DNA from: Mesostigma viride
Lineage: Eukaryota; Streptophyta; Mesostigmatophyceae; Mesostigmatales; Mesostigmataceae
Assembly (NCBI GenBank): GCA_009746045.1
Contig: RPFO01000017.1
Location: 2,354,040 to 2,414,039, forward strand
Reading direction: 5' to 3'
DNA length: 60,000 nucleotides
Every line of letters begins with the position of its first letter. Positions within the stretch are counted from its first letter, which is position 1. Shown here piece by piece: positions 12,201 through 24,200 of the stretch. Made by a program: the position numbers and the translations under genes. The notes beneath the pieces are model-generated. The model was given only the letters and a program-made list of their open reading frames with translations, was not told the origin of the DNA and searched no databases.

Positions 12201-15200
12201 GGCCTCGTAGCGCCGCGCCGTGCCAGTATTGTGTCGCGCCGGCACATGACCCATTAGGGAAAATCGAATTTTTCCATACACCAATATGCTCAAACGACAG
12301 AGCTCGAGGAGCTGATAATTTTGCCTCCTATCGGGACCCCTAGAACCCTTGGGACCTCGAGGCTTCGCTCGGTAAAGTGCCGCTGGTAATACCAGGAGCA
12401 CCCCTTTGGTGCCAGCCTCTGATTCTCGCGAGGTCTTATCGAATCTAAAAAAACTGAGAATACAGTACTTTGCCTCACAGTTTTTCATCACGTACATTCA
12501 ACTGCGAAAAGAGCGGTTCAAAAATTTAGTATATCTACTAGGAGATATCAACAGTTTGAAACTATGGATCAAGATTTCTGGTAGTTTTAGAGCTATTTGA
12601 CCCTGGAGGTGTGAAAAATGGTGACCGCTCTTTTCGCAGTTGTTTCGGGCATAAAAAGCTGCACGGCAATACTGGTCTTACTTTCTTCCAATTCGCAGCC
12701 GTCTCGCGAGAAAACCGTTTTTTTCCCAATGGCTGAGATACTGTATGGCTGGGCTGGCCAGCCATATGTCTGTACGCAGTGAATAACTCCCAGAAACCCG
12801 GGCATCTCGCTAGTGTCCGGCAGCAACAAGTTCTTTATCATTTATGTCTGACCCGGTGATATTTTTTGCCATTTTTTTCTGACGACGGCCGTTTTGGCTG
12901 GGGACATGGCCTTCTGCAAGCTCAGATCCTTTTAAACTTAAGTATCAACCACACAACTGGTAGCAAACTTTGTTATTTCTGACATCTGATGACAAAGATC
13001 TACTCAATCCATTTCTGGCCTTGCCTTGCTTTGCATGCATCACCACAAAACATCAAATTTATTACAATATGTGTGCTAGCTCTATACGGTGGAATAACAC
13101 AGACATGTCTACCAGATGGCAACACGGCCATCTGTATGCTAGGGTGAGCACACTATGTGAATGTGCAGGGCCAGCCCACAGCAGCTGTGCCCCTGCTCTA
13201 CCCACATCTCCTTACATGGCTAACAGCCGAAAATACGTAGGACATGCAAAAAAGAAAACTTAAACTACCTAGCTATGGGGGTACTTTGTCCCAACCCAGG
13301 TTCACCCTCGGGTCAGTTAAACCATTTCCCCCCTGAGGTCCCTCCCACACAAGGGTGAGGTCAGTCAATAGCTAAAAGACGAGAGATAAAGACAGGAAGA
13401 CGTCAAAACTCGACGCCACCGAAGTGGCGCCGGAAAGCCGCTGGGTCAAAACCCAGGGCCCTTGATGTGTTATATTGCGTTTAATTGACATCACAAAAAA
13501 CAGTTTTTTGTGATGTGGTCACGTGAGGTTCTCAGGCAAAAGAAACAACCTGCTTCCCTAGAATGGAAGCCCACCTTTTATAGCAACCACCTGTCCAGCC
13601 AACTCCTACCTGGGTGGCTGAGGTACAGGTGCCAGCACAAAAAATATTTTTTCTAAAATTATTTTTTCTTTTTGTGCTATACGGCGTTGCATTCTCCGCT
13701 CAGCAGGTTAGTCATAGATAAAATGAGCATAGCTCACCAATTATGATTTCCAAACTCTTTGCCACGAAGATTGCTCTCAAAACACATGGAGCAGTATTAA
13801 TTCCAGCCTGACACACTTTGGACTCTTTCAGCCTAACCAGCCTGTACATGCTTAGAGGTAAGTAAGGTCCAAGGGCCAACTTTTGAAAATTTTCAGTGTT
13901 AGTGTCTGATATTTATGTTTCGAGCAGCCCCCATGCTTATCAAGCTGTATTTTGATTTCTGCACTTGAGCTTTCTTGGGTTGCTACTTACTAAAACATCT
14001 GCGTATTGATATTTGACATGTTTGGCATTGCTTCTGCTCGATCGTGCGTGTGCCCGTTTGTTTCTTCCTGTCGTCAGTTTGTATCGACTCTGCAGCTGAT
14101 GGCAGTCAGGACACCGGCTGCGACGCTGATTCCCCAGTGTGCTCCACTGGTGCCGCAAGTACTGGAGGACTTTCTGATGGGACCTCCTGCGGAGGTGCGT
14201 GCGGGCTGTCAATCTGGACATACTGCTTTGGATTTTCCTTTTTTAGTAACATTCTTTTTTAGTGGAAAAGGCTTTCACGCTACAGGCAGTTTCCGTTACG
14301 CACGTGCTGACTCAGATAGATACCGATTGATGCCAGAAATCAAGGTGGCTTTTCGTTTGATGTCTTTCTTTTCCTGCTGTAAATGCCTGCAATGGTTTGT
14401 TTCTTACCGTCATCAGTGAACCATGTACCGATTTCTGGCCTGCGCTGGTTCTCTCCTTGATGTAGGGAGGCTTTAAACGGTGGAACAGAAGCCACAGGCT
14501 GCAGTGCCATGCAGCTGACCGCTTTGTCTTGAACGTGGAGGGCAGGTGCTGCAAGTGAGGGTGTGGTCCCAACCGCTGTGATTTCTGTCAGTTGTTCTGC
14601 CACCCATGTTCTGCCGGGTTGTCGGCCATAAGCTGGCTTGCCCCTGTCACCCACAAAATGTCGATTGGTAAGCTTCGAAGGGTTGGCGGGCTGGTTGTGA
14701 TGGCTTCACTGCACTGGACCACTGGAGAGGAAGGACCGTTGGTGTCGGATGTTGTGCAGTCTTCAACTATCAGGGCGGTTATCAAGGTTGTATTTTGATC
14801 TCTGCACTTGATGGTTGCTTCTTATTATAACACCTGCGTATTGATATGTGACATGTTTGGCGTTGCTTCTGCTCGATCGTGTGTGTGGCCATTTGTTTCT
14901 TCTTGACGGCAGTTTGTATCGACTCTGCAGCTGGTGGCAATCAGGACACCGGCTGCGACGCTGGTTCCCCAGTGTGCTCCACTGGTGCCGCGAGTACTGG
15001 AGGATTTTCTGGCGGGACCTCCTGCGGAGGTGCGTGCGGGCTGTCAATCTGGACATACTGTTTTGGATTTTCCCTTTTTAGTAGCGCTTTTTTTTAGTAG
15101 AACAGGATTTCCTGGTCCATGTTCCGTTACGCACGCGCTGACTCCGGTAGATACCGATTGATGCCGGAAATCAAGGTGGCTTCTTGTTTGACGTTTTTCG

Positions 15201-18200
15201 TTTCCTGCTGCTATTGCCTGCAATCGTTTGTTTCTTACTGTACGTGATCAGTTTAGCATGTAGGGAGGCTTCAAACGGTGGAATAGAAGCCACAGGCTGC
15301 AAAGCCATGCAGCTTACCGCTTTGCTTTGAACGTGGAGGGCAGGTGCTGCAAGTGAGGGTGTGGTCCCAACCGCTGCGAATTGTGTTCGGGGTTCTGCCA
15401 CCCATGTTCTGCCGGGTGGTCGGCCATGAGCCGGCTTGCCCCTATGTAGCTATCACCCACAAAACGTCAAGGGGTAAGCTGAGAGTGGTTGGCGGGGTGG
15501 TTGTGACGGCTGCACTGCACTGGACCACTGGAGAGGAAGGACCGTTGGTGCCGGATGTTGTGCAGTCTTTAACTATCCGGGCGGTTATCAAGTTGGGTTT
15601 TGATCTCTGCACTTGAGCTGCCTTTGGTTGCTACTTACTATAACACCTGCGTATTGATATTTGACATGTTTTGCATTGCTTCTGCTCGATCGTGTGTGTG
15701 CCCGTTTGTTTCTTCCTGACGTCAGTTTGTATTGACTCTGCAGCTGGTGGCAATCAGGACACCGGCTGCGACGCTGGTTCCCCAGTTTGCTCCACTGGTG
15801 CCGCGAGTACTGGAGGATTTTCTGGCGGGACCTCCTGCGCATGTGAGTGGGGGCTGTCAAATCTGGACATGCTGTTTTGGATTTTCCTTTTTTAGTAGCA
15901 TTTTTTTTTAGTGGAAAAGGCTTTCACGCTACAGGCAGTTTCCGTTACGAACGTGCTGACTCTGATAGATACCGATTGATGCCAGAAATCAAGGTGGCTT
16001 TTCGTTTGACGTTTTTCTTTTCCTGCTGTTCATGCTTGCAATGCTTTGTTTCTTACCGTGATCAGTTAAGCATGTAGGTAGGTCACAAACGGTGGAACAA
16101 AAGCCACAGGCTGCAGTGCCATGCAGCTTACCGCTTTGCCTTGGACGTGGAGGGCAGGTGCTACAAGTGAGGGTGTGGTCCCAACCGCTGCGGTTTGTGC
16201 AATGTTTTTAGCCACTTATGTTCTGCCGGGTTGTCGGCCATGAGCCGGCTTGCCCCTATTATCACCTACAAAATGTCAACTGGTAAGCTGCGAGGGGTTG
16301 GCGGGCTGGTTGTTATGGCTGCACCTCACTGGACTACTGGATAGGAAGGACTGTTGGTACCGGATGTTGTGCAGTCTTCAACTATTACGGCGGTCATCAA
16401 GTTGTATTTTGATCACTGCACTTGAGCTGTCTTTGGTTGCTAGTCTTACTATAACACCTGCGTATTGATATTTAACATGTTTGGCATTGCTTCTGATCGT
16501 GTGTGTGCCCGTTTGTTTCTTCCGGTCGGCAGTTTGTATCGACTCTGCAGCTGGTGGCAATCAGGACAGCGGCTGCACCTCTGGTTCCCCAGTGTGCTCC
16601 ACTGGTGCCGCGAGTACTGGAGGATTTTCTGGCGGGACCTCCTGCGAAAGTGCGTGGGGGCTGTCAAATCTGGAGAACAATGCTATTTCGGATTTCCCTT
16701 TTTTGGTAGCATTTGTTTTAGCTGAACAGCCTGGCTTTCCTGGTCCAGGTTCCGTTATGCACGTGCTGACTCTGATAGATACGGATTGATGCCAGAAATC
16801 GAGGTGGCTTTTCGTTTTTCGTTTTTCTTTTCCTGCTGTAAATGCCTGCATTCGTTTGTTTGTTACTGTTATCAGTTTAGCATGTAGGGAGGCTTCAAAC
16901 TCCCAGGGTGGAAAAGAAGTCACAGGCTGCATGGGTGCCATGCAACTTACCGCTTCGCCTTTAACCTTGGAGGGCAGGCGCTGCAAGTGAGGGTGGTCCC
17001 AACCGCTGTGATTTGTGTTCGGGGTTCTGCCACCCATGTTCTGCCGGGCTGTCGGCTATGAGCCGGCCTGCCTCTATATCAGCCACAAAGCGTCAACTCG
17101 TAAGCTGAGAGGGGTTGGCGGGGTGGTTGTGATGGCTGCACCGCACTGGACCACTGGAGAGGAAGGACCGTTGGTGCCGGATGTTTCGTAGTCTTCAACT
17201 ATTACGGCGGTCATCAAGTTGTGTTTTGATCCGTGCACTTGAGCTGTCTTTGGTTGCTAGTCTTACTATAACACCTGCGTATTGATATTTAACATGTTTG
17301 GCATTGCTTCTGCTCGATCGTGTGTGTGCCCGTTCGTTTCTTCCTGTCGGCAGTTTGTATCGACTCTGCAGCTGGTGGCAATCAGGACAGCGGCTGCACC
17401 TCTGGTTCCCCAGTGTGCTCCACTGGTGCCGCGAGTACTGGAGGATTTTCTGGCGGGACCTCTTGCGAAAGTGCGTGGGGGCTGTCAAATCTGGAGAACA
17501 ATACTTTTTCGGATTGATTTCCTATTTTAGTAGCATTCTCTTTTAGTTGAACAGGCTTTCATGGCCCATGTTCCGTTACGCACGCGCTGACTCTGATAGA
17601 TACCGATTGATGCCAGAAATCAAGGTGGCTTCTGTTTTGACGTTTTTCTTTTCCTGCTGTAAATGCCTGAAATGGTTTGTTTGTTACTGTTATCAGTTTA
17701 GCATGTAGGGAGGCTTCAAACGGTGGAACAGAAGCCACAGGCTGCAGTGCCATGCAGCTTACCGCTTTGCCTTGAACGTGGAGGGCAGGTGCTGCAAGTG
17801 AGGGTGTGGTCCCAACCGCTGTGATTTCTGTCAGGTGACAGTTCTGCCACCCATGTTCTGCTGGGTTGTCGGCGCAGAGCCGGCTTCCCTCTGTTAGCCA
17901 CAAAACTGGTCAGCTGAGAGGGGTTGGCGGGGTGGTTGTGACTGCTGCACTGCACTGGACTACTGGAGAGGAAGGACGGTTGGTACCGGATGTTGTGCAG
18001 TCTTCGACTATCATGGTGCTTATTACATGGGGGGTGCTTATAACGAGAAATTTTACACAACTCCAAATTCGAGTAGATCTCGACAAAACAAGCATGTTTG
18101 CCAGTGGTTGCGACCCTAGCTAGGTGGTCTCAAAGTTACAGAGCATAAACAACCGTTGACTGAAAGGGTCGGGAGGTAGGGCGCTGGGTCGATATGGGTT

Positions 18201-21200
18201 TTTGCAACAAAACACCTGGTTTTTCTGCTAACTCCCTGTATAGACAGAAGTTTGAGACGGACAAACTGATAGCACTTGACGAGCTGAACCGAAATCTGCA
18301 GTAAACCGTTTGGCAGGTACCTTAGAGGGGGGGGCTGTTCCCTTCAGGATAGGGCTGCCCCTGGGCACAGTAGGATGTTGCCGTCTGCCACCACTAAAAG
18401 GCTTTGGCCTCCTAGCTACAGTAGCGCCGCGCCGTGCCAGTATCGTGTCGCGCCGGCCAATGATCCATTAGTGAAAATTGAATTTTTCCATACACCAATA
18501 TGCTTAAACGATAGAGCTCGAGGAGCTGATCATTTTGTTCTCTATCTCGACCCCTAGAACCCTTGGGACCTGGAGGCTTCGCTCGGTAAAGCGCCGCTGG
18601 TAATACCAGGAGCACCCCTTTGGTGTCAGCCTCTGATTCTCGCGAGGTCTTATCGAATCTAAAAAACCTGAGAAGACAGCGCTTTGCCTCACAGTTTTTC
18701 ATCACAGAAATGACTGCAAAAAGGGCGGTTCAAAAATTTAGTATCTGCTAGGACATATCAGCAGTTTGAAACTAAGGATAAAGATTTCTGGTAGTTTTAG
18801 AGCTATTTGACCCTGAGGCGTGAAGGTGTGAAAATTGGTGACCGCTCTTTTCGCAGTTGTTTCGGGCCTAGAAAACTGCACAGCAATAGTGGTCTTACTT
18901 TGTTCCAATTGGCAGCTGTCTCGCAAGAAAACCGGTTTTTTCTCAATGGCTGAGATACTGTATGGCTGGGCCGGCCAGCCATGTCTGTACTCGTTGAATA
19001 ACTCCCAGATTTGGGGCATCTCGCTAGTGTCCAGCAGCAACAAGTTCTCTATCATTTATTTCTCGGATCCGGTGGTTATTTTAGCCATTTTTTTCTGACG
19101 GCGGCGGTTTTGGCTGGGGACATGGGCTTCTGCAAGCTCAGATCCTTTGCTCCCCACTCACCCTTGTCTTGGTTGCCTCTCGGGCAACGTACTTCATGAA
19201 GGGCCTTGAACGGAACAAACAAAGAGGCCGACAAAGCCAGCCTGAGAGGCTTTTGGTCGCAAAACCTACCTTATCCTTAGCTAACTGACGTCATTACACC
19301 CTTATATGTTCAGTGATGCTAGTAAGACGCTAAGTCCGTACAGACGGGGGGTAGAATATCCCGAATCTGAACGGCTGGTAATTAAATAATGCGTAGGTTG
19401 TTCTTTTCAGGGGCACTGCACCTCACGACCCGTTCCGCCCGGGTATTAATTACCCCAAGCGCGGAACGCACATTCTTTTAAAATTCATTTCCCAACCATG
19501 GACTATGTTGCATCTACTAATCACAAAAGCTCTAGCCAAAAAGCTACAAGAAAACACTACGACCTATAAACCGCTCAATCAGCGGCCTCTTGTTCCTGTA
19601 TTCACGTATAGAAGAAACTCTGTTCAAAGAACCCCGATTCCAGCCTGACACACTTTGGACTCTTTCAGCCTAACCAGCCTGTACATGCTTAGAGGTAAGT
19701 AAGGTCCAAGGGCCAACTTTTGAAAAATTTCAGTGTTAGTGTCTGATATTTATGTTACGAGCAGCCCCCATGCTTATCAAGCTGTATTTTGATTTCTGCA
19801 CTTGAGCTTTCTTGAGTCTGCTCTTGCGCTTCTAATTATAACATCTGTGTATTGAGATTGGACATGTTTGGCATTGCTTCTGCTCGATCGTGTGTGTGCT
19901 CGTTTGTTTCTTCCTGTCGTCAGTCTGTATTGACTCTGCAGCTGATGGCAATCAGGACAGCGGCTGCGACGCTGGTTCCCCAGTGTGCTCCACTGGTGCC
20001 GCGAGTACTGGAGGATTTTCTGGCGGGAGCTCCTGCGGAGGTGCGTGGGGGCTGTCAAATCTGGACATGCTGTTTTGGATTTCCCTTTTTTAGTAGCATT
20101 TGTTTTAGCTGAACAGCCTGGCTTTCCTGGTCCAGGTTGTTATGCACATGCTGCTTCTGCTAGATACCACTTGATGCCAGAAATCAACTAATCAAGGTGG
20201 CTTTTCGTTTTACGTTTTTCTTTTCCTGCTGTTAATGCGTGCTATCGTTTGTTTCTTACCGTGATCAGTTTAGCATGTAGGGAGGCTTCAAACGGTGGAA
20301 TAGAAGCCACAGGCTGCAGTGCCATGCAGCTTACCGCTTGGCCTTGAACGTAGAGGGCAGGTGCTGCAAGTGAGAGTGTGGTCCCAACCGCTGCGATTTG
20401 TGTTCGGGGTTCTTCCACCCATGTTCTGCCGGGTGGTCGGCCATGAGCTGGCTTCCCTCTGTCAGCCACAAAGCGTCAGTTGGTAGGCTAAGAGGGGTTG
20501 GCGTGGTTGTTGTGATTGCTGCACTGCAGTCTCAGCCACTGGACAGGAAGGACCGTTGCAGTGCCGGATGTCGTGCAGTCTTCAACTATCAGGGCGGTTA
20601 TCAAGTTGTATTTTGATCACTGCACTTGAGCTGTCTTTGGTTGCTTCTTATTATAACACCTAGTGCGTATTAATATTGGACATATTTGGCATTGCTTCTG
20701 ATCGTGTGTGTGCCCGTTTGTTTCTTCCTGTCGGCAGTTTGTATTGACTCTGCAGCTGATAGCAATCAGGACACCGGCTGCGACGCTGGTTCCCCAGTGT
20801 GCTCCACTGGTGCCGCGAGTACTGGAGGATTTTCTGGCGGGACCTCCTGCGTAGGTGCGTGGGGGCTGTCAAATCTGGACATACTGTTTTGGGTTCATTT
20901 CCTTTTTTGATAGCATTCTCTTTTATCTGAACAGGCTGTCATGGTCCATGTTCTGTTATGCACGTGCTGACTCTGATAGATACCGATTGATGCCAGAAGT
21001 CAAGGTGGCTTCTGTTTCGACGTTTTTCATTTCCTGCTGTAAATGCCTGCAATCGTTTGTTTCTTTGCCGTGGTCAGTTTAGCATGTAGGGAGGCTTCAA
21101 GCGGTGGAACAGAAGTCACGGGTTGTGCACAGTGCCATGCAGCTGACAGCTTTGCCTTGAACGTGGAGGACAGGTGCTGCAAGTGAAAGTGTGGTCCCAA

Positions 21201-24200
21201 CAGCTGTGATTTGTGGTAGGTGTTCTGCCACCCATGTTCTGCCGGGTGGTCGGGCATGAGCCGGCTTGCCCCTGTCACCCACAAAACGTCAACTGGTAAG
21301 CTGAGAGGGGTTGGCGGGCTGGTTGTGATGGCTGCACTGCACTGGACCACGGGAGAGTAAGGATCGTTGGCACCTGATGTTGTGCAGTCTGAACTTAGTA
21401 TCAGGGCGGTTATCAAGTTGTATTTTGATCTCTGTAGTTGAGCTGTCTTTCCCATAACTGGGTCACCACATTATAAAAGAGTGCCACACCGCGCTAGAAG
21501 CCCATTCACGCCTTAAGTTGGGTTTTTGCTAGTACAGCCATCAGCCTTAAGTTGGGTTCGCCATGCAGCCAGCTGCTACCCAACTTAAGGCGTGAACCCA
21601 ACTTAAGCCAACCCAACTTAAGGCGTCAATGACTGTACCGAGTTGCTTCGGTGGTCCCGGGCACTGGGCAGAATCCTAAAGCTGGAAGGGGTCAGCAGGA
21701 TGCTTGTGATGGCTGCGATCTGGACCCAGGGCTGCAAAAGGAAGAAGTGCTGGTTCCGGCTGTTCCGCAGTCTCAACTATCGGCGTTGTATTTTGATTGC
21801 TGCACTAATGAGCCGTTTTTGGTTCTCTGCACTCGAGCTGTCCTTTATTGAGCTGCTTATTATCATAACATTTGTTTGCTTCTTATTATAACATCTGTGG
21901 ATTGAGATTGGACATGTTTGGCGTTGTTTCTGCTCAATCATGTGTGTGCCCGTTTGTTTCTTCCTGACGTCAGGGTGTATCGACTCTGCAGCTGATGGTC
22001 AGGACACCGGCTGCACCTCTGATTCCCCAGTGTGCTCCACTGGTGCTGCAAGTACTGGAGGATTTTCTGGCGGGACCTCCTGCGAAGGTGCGTGCGGGCT
22101 GTCAAATCCGGACATTCTGTCTTGGGTTGACCCTAATGTCATTTTTTGGAAGCATTCTCTTTAGTTGAACAGGCTTTTATGGTACATGTTCCGTTATGCA
22201 CGTGCTGACTCTGATAGATACCGATTGATGCCAGAAATCAAGGTGGCTTCTGTTTTGACGTTTTTCGTATCCTGCTTTTAATGCCTGCAATCCTTTATTT
22301 CTTTGCCGTGATCAGTTTAGCATGTAGGGAGGCTTCAAACGGTGGAACAGAAGCCACAGCAGGCTGCAGTGCCATGCAGCTTACCGCTTTGCCTTGAACG
22401 TGGAGGGCAGGTGCTGCAAGTGAGGGTGTGGTCCCAACCGCTGTGATTTGTGTGCGCGGGGTCTGCCACCCATGTTCTGCCGGGTGGTCGGCCATGAGCC
22501 GGCTTGCCTCTATCACCCGCAAAACGTCAACTGGTGAGCCAAGAGGGGTTGGCGGGCTGGTTGCGACGGCTGCACTGCACTGGACCACTGGAGAGGAAGG
22601 ACCGTTGGCACCTGATGTTGTGCAGTCTGAACTTAGTATCAGGGCGGTTATCAAGTTGTATTTTGATCTCTGCTCTTGAGCCGTCTTTGGTTGCTTATTA
22701 TTATAACATCTGTGGATTGAGATTGGACATGTTTGGCATTGCTTCTGCTCGATCGCACGTGTTTGCGCCCGTTTGTTTCTTCCTGACGTCAGTTTGTATC
22801 GACTCTGCAGCTGATGGCAGTCAGGACACCGGCTGCAGCTCTGAATTCCGAGTGTGCTACACTGGTGCCGCGAGTACTGGAGGATTTTCTGCTGGGACCT
22901 CCTGCGTAGGTGCGTGCGGGGCGCTGTCAAATCTGGAGCTACTGTTTTGGGACATTTTCTTTTTTAGTTGAACAGGCTTTCACGGTACAGGCTCCGTTAT
23001 GCACGTCCCGACTCTGATAGATACCGATTGAAGCCAGAAACCAAGGTGGCTTCTGTTTTGACGTTTTTCTTTTCCTGCTGTTAATGCCTGCAATGGTTTG
23101 TTTTTGACCGTGATTAGTTTAGCATAGTAGTAGGGAGGCTTCAAACGGTGGATTAGAAGTCACAGGCTGTAGTCCCATGCAGCTTACCGCTTTGCCTTGA
23201 ACGTGGAGGGCAGATGCTGCAAGTGAGGGTGTGGTCCCAACCGCTGTGATTTGTGGTAGGGGTTCTGCCACCCATGTTTTGCCAGATGATCGGCGGTGAG
23301 CCGGCTTGCCTGTATTAGCCATAAAACTGGTACATCACGTCGGCGGCAAAGAGCATGAGTGATGAGGAAAGAATGAGCTACCCAAGCTAGAACTCTTGTA
23401 TAAACATAAATTGATAAGAAAACGATGCCTCAGCTGTAGCTGGCATGGCTGGCGTTACCTTACCCGAGGTGGTGGCGGATTGCAGCTCAACAAAGTTGCG
23501 CACAGCGCTTTTACTAAGAGGTTTTGTCATTCGTCAACTTGTTGACTATTTGCCTCGGCACTTCGTCAAACTGGTTGACTATTTATTTGCCTTGCTTGGC
23601 GCTTCGTCAAACGTTGGGGGGGAGGTGGGGGAGGGGAAAGCTATATTTCGTTATAGGTAACTTAAGGTCGCTCACACACGCATGTAGTGCATGTGGGGAA
23701 AAAGTAGTACTCCTGTCTCTGCCTTTTCGCCTTTCTGTTGCCCTTCTTCTTCCTTGGCTCAGAGCTGCCGCCATCATTGGCCATGCTCCTTGCTGTCTTG
23801 GCCCCCTCCTCGCCAGGTTCCGTTAATTCCCTAGATTCCTCCTCGCCAGAGTTTGAGGCTCTGTGAGATGAATCACTCTCGTCAGATGATGTTGACTGGC
23901 TGCCATCTTCCTCTTTCTGCACATTTGACCCTTCCTCTTCCTCAAGCTTTACTCTCTTGCGCTTGTCGCAGCCCTGCCTGCCCTCCTTTTCATCTAAACT
24001 GCGGCCTAGGTCGACGATATTTTTCGTAGCTTCCGGAACAGTTTCTCCAGCTTGCTTTTCAAACAGAGCATCTAAGGTGCTAGTCATGAAACCTGCCAAA
24101 CCGTTTGTCTTTGACATTCTCTAGCTCAACACTACCTAAACATCGCACGCCACCATTATAGAAACAATTTCGCATGCAATACTTTTTATCACAAATGTAG

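Larger units (their letters stand above)
11815..13930. repeat. I insert, copy 2
   Basis: Homologous to 2438-3836 and enlarged by about 740 bp of extra DNA at 13007-13745. No gene was seen. It contains a MITE-like segment (12501-12640) and a TATGGCTGG...CCAGCCATA hairpin near 12746. Confidence 0.6.
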
